A stretch of DNA of 64,000 bases. Origin: Onchocerca volvulus. Its lineage: Eukaryota; Nematoda; Chromadorea; Rhabditida; Onchocercidae. The translations under genes were made by a program, and so were the position numbers. The notes under the pieces were generated by a model. It ran no database searches. It was not told where the DNA came from and worked only from the letters and a program-made list of their open reading frames with translations. The first letter of the stretch is position 1, and each line of letters opens with the position of its first letter. Shown piece by piece: positions 13,742-23,749 of this stretch. The stretch spans positions 10,414,888 to 10,478,887 of the forward strand of contig HG738138.1 of NCBI GenBank assembly GCA_000499405.2. The letters are read 5' to 3'.

Positions 13742-14436
13742 TCTTCTTACTTTGTAGAGAGATTGTTTGATTTATTCTTGATGATTTAATCCTGAGAAGG
13801 AAAATTATGAAATAAAATTCAAAAATTGAGAAACACTGTCAAATATATATTACATTTTGATTTACATAAAATGTTCTGTCTTGAAATTTATTGCAATAAA
13901 TAGTATAAAAATTCCCAAGCAAAACAATATGATATAAACCAATAACAGTCATAAACGCATATGGAGAGTGAGATACTCGAAAGCGGCACTGTAAGAACTG
14001 TGGAATCTCCAACAAATTAAGTAAAAAATGTCACAGTTTTTGACATATGCAATCACAAAATAATTTCATAGTTCCTAGTTACTATTGAAACCTCAGATAT
14101 CGGTAAATCAGATAGTGAAGATGCAAAATAATTTATCGCTGACATTGAAAATATTCCTATGTTAAATGTTTTGAAGATAACAATGCACGACTAAATAAAT
14201 TAAGGTTTTTTTAAATCGTTGTTATCACTTAACATTTCAGTTATTTGAATCTAGTATCCATTTTGAAAGTTGCTATGCATCTAATATTGATTGACTATGA
14301 TTTTGGATGTTACGATAAGGAAGTACCGTAGTCTTCGATAGATTTAACTTCATGAAAAGAAACGAGGATAGTGCTCAGCTGTTATAAAATATTATGATCC
14401 CTTTAAATATCAATCACAACTCATGATTTGTTGCAG

Positions 14437-17400
14437 AGTTTTCATGAAATATTCTCGCGAAACAGTATTTTATCAACCGGCTGAAGAGCGGATGAAGACT
14501 TGGAATGAAATTACGGATTGTGGTACTATACGGTCAAATATCCGAGTAAAAGCAGCGAGATGTTATACTTTTAAATCTTAGCATTTCAAATTAACTCATC
14601 TTAATAGCTGAGAAGAGTTATTAGATGGAATTTAGATGCATGGATTGCGGTGTACCATTTTGTCAGGGAAATACAGGTTGTCCACTTGGAAACATTCCAA
14701 AATGGAATGATTATGTTTCCAAGCAGAATTGGCGGCAAGCACTCGAACAACTTTTACAAGCAAATAATTTTCCAGAATTTACTGGCCATGTTTGCCCAGC
14801 TTCATGCGAGATAAATCTAGAAGTTCTCTTTTGATTTCATTCCAATCCGTGAAATATCTCATCATTTGTCTAATGTTTTTAACAGTACGAAGCGTGATAC
14901 CATGATACTTTGCTATTCAGGAAAATTTACTACATTTCTGTTTTTTTTTCTTTTTTTTTACTCATTTGAACGAAACAGAAAGCAGATATAGCAAATAAAT
15001 TACCAAACTGAAATGAGTAGAACTTCAACTAAATTTGGAAAATGTTTGAAACAGCACGCTGTTTGGTGATCAACTCACTGCCCGTAACAATAAAAAGCAT
15101 CGAATGCGCATCATCGATTGTACTTTCTTTCAAGGCTGGATGAAACCATATAAACCAAATTATAGTACTGACAAACGCATTGCAATTATTGGAAGTGGCC
15201 CAGTTGATAATTTATTTTAGTAATTATTCTGAGAATACTTAACTTGTCAGGTTTAGCTTTATCCTAGTTTTTTTGGGTGAAGTCTGGAACTCCATAATGG
15301 TAGACATCATTGCTAGATAGATAAGAAGTTATGAGGTAAAGATTTAGTAATCAATAAATGGCAAGTAGAGTTATCTTTACAATGACTACTATGATATAAA
15401 TGGTTAGTTATACTAATTAGATTAAAAGGAACAGGAAGATTACAGAATCGTTTCTCAGGACTAGCAGCTGCAGCACAATTGAATAAAGTGGGACATGCGG
15501 TGTCTTATACAAGAAAAAGAATCATGCTAGTGGCTTGTTAAGGTTAGGTCTGAAAATTGCTGAAAAGTTAAGATTTCCTGAACAATCAAGGGTCGAAAAT
15601 CAGCAACGACTGCAGACAGATGTCATAACTATCAACTATCCTTAAAAGGATTGGTGACACTCGATCATTGGTTTAAAATAATGCTGTCATAGAAATATTT
15701 CCTTTATGTGTTGTATTTTTCCAATGAGCAACAGTCTGATTGAAATAGTCAGTATAATTGAAGATATGCATAGCAACGATGAAATTAGATATGTTGTTGA
15801 TATTAGGGTCAGATTACTGGAAGATGAAGATATTCGATTTATAACAAATACTGAAATCGGTAAACACGTGCCAGCAGATTCTTGCTTAAGGTCATTTTTC
15901 AGTTCTCTGAACTGAACTATATGAATGTCGACACTTATGGGGGAAAAGTAAAGATATTTCTCTTTTTCTTGTCTCATTTTTATTAAACTATATTCCGGAG
16001 TTTTTATATTTCGATATTCTTTAATTTCAAAAATCCAGTAGAAAAATAATCCAACTGAATTATTACAAATGATAATATTTACAATCCTTTAAACTATTTA
16101 AAAATCCTTTTAGAACAAAGATGCAATATTAATATGTACTGGATCATTAATACCACGTGATTTTTCTACCGCAAATCGTGAAGCAAAAGAAATTTGTTTT
16201 GCGATGGAGTTTCTGGAAAAAAGTCAACGAATTGTGTCTGATAAAGAAGATATCTGGGAAGGTCTGAACGCTAAGGGGAAGCAAGTTATCGTCTTAGGAG
16301 GTGGTGATACTGCTACTGATTGTACTGCAACCTGTGCAAGATTGGTTTGTTCTGTATTGTTCGGACCCCAACTCTTTGAAAAGTTAAATTCTGATTCTCA
16401 ATTTACTAGTTTTAGAATTTGATTTTCCTTTTGAACTTATTACTGCAATAAAATATCAATCATGACAGATTTTTTGCTCAATAGGGAGCACAAAGTGTAC
16501 AAGTTCTAGAAACAACGTCCGAACCTCCAGATGAACGGTATCCGGATAACCCATGGCCCATCATATTTCGCACTGATTATGGACATGAAGAGCGTAAAGG
16601 AATCACCAGTGATGATCCACGTCTCTTTGGTTTTGCCACAAAGGTTTCTTTCTGATATACTTTGCTATCACTGAAATTAGTAGTGAAAATATCTTTTACA
16701 TGCAAGATTTTTTTTAATTTGAATGAATGAAAAAATGGCGAATTTTTGAGGGATGAATTTAAAACATTTATTGCAGAAATTTTTAGTAAGTAAAAGTGGT
16801 TCAGGACAGAAAATTTTAACTGGTTTATTAATGATTCGTGTTGACTGGAAAAAAGATGAAAATGGAGCTTGGAGAATATCTGAAATTGAGGATAGCGAAG
16901 AGGAAATGTCATGTGATTTATGCATACTTGCCATGGGATTCTTAGGTCCGGAAAAGGTTGGCGCTTTTGGAAAATCTTATCCATTTTGAATAATTTTAAA
17001 GTTTCTGCTTACCAATTCAAAATATTTCTAGATCTTTACACGTATATTAACGAAATTCTTTTTCTTGATTTGCAATATCAAAAGCTTACAAATACTGGCA
17101 ATGAATTTCAGATTGTTGTCGAGCAACTTGGCATAGAAAGCGATATATGATCTAACATTTTCATTGCAAAAGATCGATGTAATTCGATGTAATACAGCAA
17201 AAAGCAAAATTTATGTTGCTGGTGATGGTCGGCGAGATCAGTCTTTAGTAGTTAGAGCAATTCATGAAGGGCTCAAGCAGCCAGACCGGTAAATTTTGAA
17301 TTCATTTTTATTTTTTCAATTTTCTCGTTGCTGCAACTTAATTGAATCTATTATTATAACAAAAAAGTTGCATGAGATAATAAAAGTATTTAGATTGACC

Positions 17401-17468
17401 ATGATTTGATGGGCAAAACAACCCTTGCTGGACCAGGAGGCGTTGTGCTTGCTCCAGTTCAAAACTAA
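14437..17468 (+). pseudogene. Glutamate synthase (GOGAT), C-terminal NAD(P)H oxidoreductase part, decayed
   Basis: Pieces of the beta-subunit-like half appear in order. 14437-14559 has KYSRETVFYQPAEERMKTW. 14635-14810 has [19 protein letters not shown] (iron-sulfur cysteines) and [14 protein letters not shown]. 15080-15210 has RIAIIGSGPV (FAD loop). 15450-15560 has GLAAAAQLNKVGH. 15775-15895 has ITNTEIGKHVPAD. 16114-16350 has CTGSLIPRDF and VIVLGGGDTATDC. 16481-16647 and 16775-16968 (LAMGFLGPEK) follow, and 17112-17290 and 17397-17468 end at TLAGPGGVVLAPVQN-stop. Lesions: the donors after 14559 and 14810 read AT instead of GT, a one-base loss near 15113 shifts frame, stops follow at about 15540, TGA replaces Arg at 17148-17150, and AGDCRRG reads AGDGRRD. 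The central exons 16114-16647 remain open, so decay is probably not ancient. Confidence 0.9.
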
Positions 17469-18914
17469 TTCATATTAGTTGCTATATTTGCAATTAATAA
17501 TATATTATTCGGTAAATAGCATTATTTTATATCTGAAACTGATGAATTGTCTTTCTTTATACAAATTTGATTTACATATTTCTTGTATTAGTACTTTTAA
17601 CACTGAAATTTGCTAACATTTGATTCTCTTGTTTGGAATAGCCAATCAATGGCTATATTTTAATATTTTTTGCTAAAGGAATCAGAACACATTTGGTTGA
17701 TTTTTCGGATTATTTAAATTCAAGAATTTATTTCAAATGCAAAATGAGAAAATGAATGGTCAATTCATACCATTCATTTTCTCATTTTGCATTTGGATTT
17801 CTCTTCAATTACAAAACGGTTTTTTTTTTTTTGCTATAAAATTGTAATTTTGATTTTTTCTTTGTTTGACATGCTGTTTCATTTCTAGGACCACGCAAAA
17901 TTATTATTTTGCATGCCAAACTGCATGTGTATTGACTAATTTGACACATAGAAGTTGATATTGCAGCACTATGTCAGTTGCAACTGACTGCAGAAACGAA
18001 ATTTAATTTGTCATCATGCTTCATTGGATTTTTGCATTCATTATTTCCAAAAATAAAAAGTAAGCTTTATTTTTGTTCATAATGCGCTGTAATTTTAATT
18101 TAATCATTTGGATTAATTAAAATCATATCTATACTTCTTGCTAACTCCAATATTTTTTAAAATTTATCATAAGTTCGATTACTTATGCTATGGAACTTCG
18201 AGTAATATTCACTTTGTCAAATGTTTTTTCCTCCTTTTCATTTCAAAATATTTTTTTGCGTTACCGATAATAATCATACAGTCGCAGCAATATTTATTGT
18301 TTGTTTTAGCCGCAAATATACTGTAATTTTTAGGTAGCGAACAAAATAATATATGAGTGTTATAAATTCAGCGATGCTTCTGTGTTCTTAACACCATTAA
18401 TCACTGATGTGATGATTTGTGACAGCGATAAAAACTAATTCATATTCGCTGTTTGTTCCTTTCTATATACTTTTTTTATGTTTGTTTGTTAGACAGTGAT
18501 TCTAATTGTAGCACCTTATTTCATAATAAAGTAATATTGTTTTTACTTGAGTTCTACATCTCAGTAACTCTCCTCAGAATTTTTAATGCGCAATTTTTTG
18601 AGCTAAAACAAAATTACCGATTGATCCTTCGTATCTAAACCTTGAATGACTGAAGAAAATTTTTGTAGACAGCTACATTTAAGAAAATTCGGAATGTCTT
18701 CATGATATGATTGAAGTTTCAGTATTTTGAAATCTCAGGTTATTTGTCAAATTATTCAGATTAGATGTTTGTTTCACAAATGTTAAGTGAAGTGGTTAAG
18801 CAACATCTCTGAAAATAACATCTTTGTTACAGTTATTTTTCCTCTTCACACAGCAAGACTTTCAGAACGAATCTTATCTATGATACATTTTTTAAAAATG
18901 AGAACAAAATTTAC
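17469..18914. other. Intergenic DNA between GOGAT and TrpRS relics
   Basis: Apart from the strong hairpin at 17734-17795 I see no gene. The C-terminal exons of the tryptophanyl-tRNA synthetase relic should fall here on the minus strand, but I could not recognise them. Confidence 0.4.
17734..17795. repeat. Perfect 27-bp inverted repeat, 8-nt loop
   Basis: The left arm 17734-17760 (CAAATGCAAAATGAGAAAAT...) is the exact reverse complement of the right arm 17769-17795, around the loop CAATTCAT. It lies about 270 bases after the GOGAT stop codon. A mismatch-free stem this long could be a recent inverted duplication, a small foldback element or a hairpin RNA source. Precursor-type animal microRNA hairpins usually carry mismatches, so a foldback repeat is more likely. 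Confidence 0.95.
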
Positions 18915-20220
18915 CAGGTTACTGATTGCAGGGCGTTTTTCTGGTTCATAAGTAATGTTGGATTGCGAATCACTCAAGGCTTTTGCACACTTTTCGGCAA
19001 TTATTTGTTTTGTATCACTGATTAGAATGCGCGATCGATCGTTACTAAAATGACCTTGATTTATAGTAAGTAAATTTAGACATCTCACAACAGGATTTAA
19101 ATTCACATTGTAAAATGGATGTTAATAAGGAAGTTACGGAACATATAAATTCGAATTTCCGCCAAAACTTTACATGACAGGCGTGAGTTTTGCAACGATT
19201 TTCCGGATGCAGTGGTTGATGGTTCCTTTATTTTCGTTATTTGCTGATTTCTTATGTGGAAGGTTGGTCTTTTTGAAAAATTCTTTTTCTGTATCGAGCA
19301 GATGAAATCTTCAATATTATTTCGATTAATTTATTTTACATTAATAGGCGTTTGTTACAAGAGAAATTAGCCATATTGCTAGCAGTAGAGGTATGTTACA
19401 ATATTTAATAAGTCTGATATTGTGCAAGTGCTGTGTTCTGTTTTATGTTATCTGCTTACCTTATTTATTAATGCAGTCATCGAATCTATGACTATTTTCA
19501 TTTCTCCTATCACTCAAATACTACGGATAGAGATAATTACTTGTTTGAGACATCGTTAAAGCATAATCAAGTATTGAGTGATGCGTATCTTTTTCCAATG
19601 CAAAATCATTCTTCGTCAAAAAGATGATGTCGTTACTTAATGACTTTTCTTTTCCTTTTTGCTTATTTATTAATTTTACGTAAGTTGATGCCTTTTGAAT
19701 TCAAAAAATTTTTAGTATTATTTGTATGGGCGTTGTTTTATAGTTGTTATCCTCCTTTAAAGTTCATTTGAGTTATTGGCTAAGCGCCTTAGTCTCGTTA
19801 AGACCTTCTGAAGTATATTATTACTTATAATATATAATACTACAAACATTAATTTGAAGTGAAAAGTGTGGTACTTGAAGTAGAAAGTTGAAGTCTTTCA
19901 TTTTCTGTTTTTTACAATTTGATGCGTTGGTATTTCAATTTTTGGTTTTTGTTTATTCATTGTAATAAGAATCCTTTCGTTTTTGCTTTTTTGTTTCGCA
20001 GTCGTTGAAATCACCACATCTGACGTCTTCTTTTATGACTGTGATATATTTTCGTTATGAATTTTTGTGCTTCTGTTACTACTTTTTGATATATTGTCAA
20101 TTTTTTTTTATCTATACTGGCTGGGGGGCAGTAGTCCGAAACAGTAAATAAGAGATTGTCTTTATCGTTAGAAAAGGATTGTAGCGCAATAAATATGTTC
20201 ATAATTAAGACCCACAATCA
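18915..20220 (-). pseudogene. Mitochondrial/bacterial-type tryptophanyl-tRNA synthetase relic (WARS2-like)
   Basis: The exon 18915-19044 (acceptor TCATTTTAG, donor CTG|GTAAAT) reads SRILISDTKQIIAEKCAKAL and then ITYEPEKRPAISNL, the region just after KMSKS in bacterial and mitochondrial TrpRS (compare RIxLTDxxEEIxxK and YDPEKRPGISNL). Upstream, 20011-20220 resembles the N-terminal Rossmann part: ALQSFSNDKDNLLFTVSD, then SIDKKKLTIYQKVVTEA. The HIGH-motif stretch before it and the KMSKS exon (about 19150-19190, where ATG TAA AGT stands in place of Met-Ser-Lys-Ser) are interrupted. The enzyme would charge tRNA-Trp in mitochondria, which is essential, so a working copy should exist elsewhere. The 18915-19044 exon is convincing; the N-terminal and KMSKS matches are weaker and partly inference. 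Confidence 0.62.
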
Positions 20221-20396
20221 CTAAGCAAAGTGATGGAGAGGATCTTTTGGATAAGTTTAGCTATTTTGACCTTGATAAATTCATTTCGTTTTGCTGAATA
20301 AATCGTCAATTGCTCGTAGACATAGTATCTTGCATTCCCCAATGATATTTTATGATTTAGGTACAACGAGATTTCTGAACTCACACTGTAAATTGT

Positions 20397-23300
20397 ATGG
20401 ATCGCTTAAAAAAATTTCTTAATGAAAAGAAAGTTAATAAAAACTTCAAAAAAGCTGGAGCCGGTTATCGGCTTACGGGAGATAATTCATCGATTGCTGC
20501 ACCGCGACCGGTCCATGTTCAGCAACAAACGGTTCATTTTTTCGTTTCGAACTTTAATATTTTCTTTACTTTGCTGTAGTTATTGTTTGCTTATTGATTG
20601 TAACGTTTTTACTACTCATTTTAATTGTAACAGCGAGGTTTAGTTAGAAGGATTAGGGAAAAACTAAGTTATTTTTTTTTTTTTATCTGAAATTTCATAA
20701 AAATACTTAAGGGTGTCATAACCTTATTGTTTGGCTGATTTCTTTTTGTTTTCGTATTTAAACGATATTTTTCAACATTTATTTATCTACATTTTTTACA
20801 GTCACAAATGCCACCAGCAGAACGCATAGCCACAGCTGACATTGCAGCACAGGCGGCTTATAAAAGGATGAACTTAGGTGCAACCCAGGAGTCGTTAACG
20901 CAAAGGAATATACGTATACGGGTTAGCTTTTTTGGTAAATCGATTTTTAAAAGAACGTACTGTCTGAATTATCAGAATTCTTACCGATTGAAGTCTAAAT
21001 TGCATTTGTTTTGTTGGTCTTACAGTTTGCAGGACGCATATTTCATCATTCCAGAAAATTATCATACATGCAATGGTTTGTCCACTAATGCAGTATCAGT
21101 ACCAATTCAAATGTTCATTGGTAGAACATAATTCTCTTAGATGATTGTAATTGCATCTTTACCTCAATTGATAAAAATGTTTTTATATTTAGGCTCTTAA
21201 AGAATTGGAGAAAGAAAAGAGAGAACGTGAAAAATGTGCTAGCGACAAATTGGATGTTGAAGTAGAGAATCATATAATTGATACGCGTGAATTTGAGCAC
21301 TCTGGTGCTGTCAGTGGCGTTTACTTTACTTGTGATCTTCTTGGAGGCGATGAGCAACTAACGAAAAATGAAGTTAGTCTGTTTTTATTATTTAAATATT
21401 CAGAATCTGTCAAATTTTCTGCACAGATGCTTTAAGAGCTTTTGCTATGAGTTGGTAATAATAAATATATTGAAGTAATGCACAACTTTGAATTCTCTGA
21501 ATAGTTGGTTCAAAGCATATTTCTGAAATATCCATCACGAATTGGGTTAAGAGTGTTATAGATGAGAGAAAAAGTTGAAAGATTTTTGCGAACACAGTTG
21601 GCTGATGATCCACTGGTTGCATCAACGTTGATGATTTTCTCTTTAAATGGTCCCGACAAAAGAGAGAATGCATCAGAAATAATCCAGAAATATCTTACGA
21701 ATCTTATCGAGAATCCAGACGAAAATAAATATCGTCGTATAAGAATGAACAATAAAATTTTCCAGGTGATTTTTAATTTTTATATCTTTAATGCTTTTGG
21801 CTACTACATTTATTGTTTGAATTTATCTCCTTATACTTGCACTCTAATTTAGATGGAATCGTTTTTAAAAAAAATGGAAAAAAAAACGAGAAAATATAGA
21901 AGAGGACTGTTCTATACGCGCTGGAAGTGAAATTTACAACCTTTTTTAGGAGCGGGTTTCTTGTGCTAACGGTGGAAAAGAATTTTTGCTGGCATGTGGT
22001 TTCGAAGAGAAAAATCTCATTAATAACGAACAGCAAGAACCGTTCTTAGTAATACCAGATGATAAAGCACTGGATACGCAGTCACTGATCCAAGCTTTAG
22101 AAATTTTACAAACTGGCCAGGCTGTCCCTTTAAAGCTGTCTCGTAATGCTGCTGTAAGTTTATTTGCATAACTCTTTGATTTTACTTTTTAGCATAAAAT
22201 TAACTCTTAAATAACCTATTTTCACTTCATAGTTTTTATATTTTTATAATTAACTTCGTCTGTGAAGAAGAAAAACTAATTCAAGTGCTTTGAACAGGTA
22301 TATAAGCTTGAAGCAAATCAGGTCATTACAAATCCGAAGTTGTCGCGTGACGTCTTTGATTTAGATGTCGCTGAGATTAAAAGAGAACAGCAACGTAGAG
22401 AAGCTGACGTTGAGAAGGTAAAGTTTTTTGTGCTCTGTGTAAAATTTTCTCGTAAATTAATGCATCAAATAAGGATCACTCTACGAGATCACTTGTATGT
22501 TTGAGTTAATGTCACTACTTGAACTGCTTACACTGTCTACTTTCTTTTTTCAGTTTACAACACTACGAACACGGGAAATGCGTGAGAAGGACGAATTGAT
22601 GCGTAGCTATCGCTATAACTACACTTTGATAAGGATTAGGTTCCCAAATCGTTTTCTATTACAGGTTCATTTATGTTTGAATTGTGTAATTTTGTTCAGG
22701 GCTTTATGAGTGGGCAGAATGCGTGTATTTTTGGTGAGAAACGATATAAGTGGAAGCTTTTGAATTTCAGAAAAATTTTTTTTGCAAGTGCCAGCTTTAA
22801 TTTGTAAATAAACATGGTTTGATCCTGGGTTTAGGTTTGATGTTGATCCAATGCTTTCCTTGAAGTCAGCATGTAATGTGAAAATGATCCAAAACTTACA
22901 AGTTTTGCGCATAAACTGTCTTGCACAGTGCAGGATCTAACATTTTACCTACATTGTGCATAAAATGAGAAATCGCAAAGACTGATTTTAAGTAATCATA
23001 TTTTAGAATGGTTATTCCGAAATTTTATCATTATTCATTTTATTGATTGCAATCATCTAACTTTTGTTTTATTGATAATATAATTTCTACTGTTTTTAGG
23101 GTACATTTGGATGCTGTGAGCCTTTCTATGCTGTACGCAGTTTCGTTGAACAGCATCTGGCACAGATTGAACCAATGTTATTCGTTTTGAAAGATCCGAT
23201 CTCTGGAAAAGTAATCAGTAATGATACGATGAGTCTAAATGAACTGAATCTTCTTCCGGCTGCTGTTTTACATTTTGAATGGGATTCGGATGTGCAGAAT

Positions 23301-23749
23301 GAATTAATGAGACTTGGACGAGAGGTATTTTGATTCGGAATGTTATTTTTCAAATCTTAGCACTTGAATAATTTCGGCACTTCAGTAAAACGTATTATCT
23401 TTAATTCTGTCAGTCTTGTTTATTGCTTGGTGTATTGAGAAAGCGGTATTTTTATCATTTATATTCACTATTTTAATCTTTGTCTTTAGTTTGATCTATA
23501 TAATAGAATTATTTTTGATTTTCGATCGAATGTTTTTTAGGGAAAGTGACGGAATAGTTTGTAGGAAAACCCAAAATCCTTCATTTGTTTGGATATATTT
23601 TTCATCGTTTCTCCTGATGATGGAAATGACATTATCGTTTAATCTGAAAATCATGAGCTTTTCAACATTATCAATAATTCTGTTATATTTAGGTTCTATA
23701 TTTGGATCACCGTTTTATCGAAACTGCCGAACCATTTACCGCGGCATAG
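20397..23749 (+). CDS. ubxn-6: UBX domain-containing protein 6 (UBXN6/UBXD1), p97/VCP cofactor
   Basis: Nine plus-strand exons keep phase: 20397-20531, 20802-20921, 21193-21372, 21562-21765, 21950-22153, 22298-22417, 22554-22664, 23100-23324, 23693-23749. They give about 451 residues (human UBXN6 has 441). The N-terminus MDRLKKFLNEKKVNKNFKKA matches the p97-binding start of the family. The middle (about residues 120-260; SGVYFTCDLLGG, then DENKYRRIRMNNKIF) is the PUB domain that binds the p97 C-terminus. DLDVAEIKREQQRR and the C-terminal block RYNYTLIRIRFPN...LQGTFGC form the UBX fold. UBXN6 works with p97 in endolysosomal sorting, mitophagy and protein degradation. A T-rich AG at 20359-20360, 37 bases before the ATG, suits trans-splicing. 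The last exon (VLYLDHRFIETAEPFTAA) is inferred from a good acceptor; otherwise the protein would stop at 23333. Confidence 0.9.

Larger units (their letters stand above)
10139..14436. other. Gap where the GOGAT central synthase domain should be
   Basis: Intact GOGAT needs roughly a thousand residues here: the central linker, the FMN-binding synthase barrel and the iron-sulfur cysteines. I find no recognisable trace of them, only AT-rich DNA, the opposite-strand RFamide-like exon at 12171-12463 and a 32-bp tandem duplication at 13678-13741. The most likely reading is a deletion in the dead gene, with drift of whatever remained. Confidence 0.5.

Noticed and set aside
16577..16984. 135-codon minus-strand ORF
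   Set aside because: It lies antisense to readable GOGAT exons (LAMGFLGPEK region); its openness is a shadow of the former coding strand.
19111..19262. Plus-strand segment reading FEFPPKLYMTGVSFATIFRM with a donor-like end
   Set aside because: No partner exons or family; it overlaps the minus-strand TrpRS relic region, so I treat it as a shadow.
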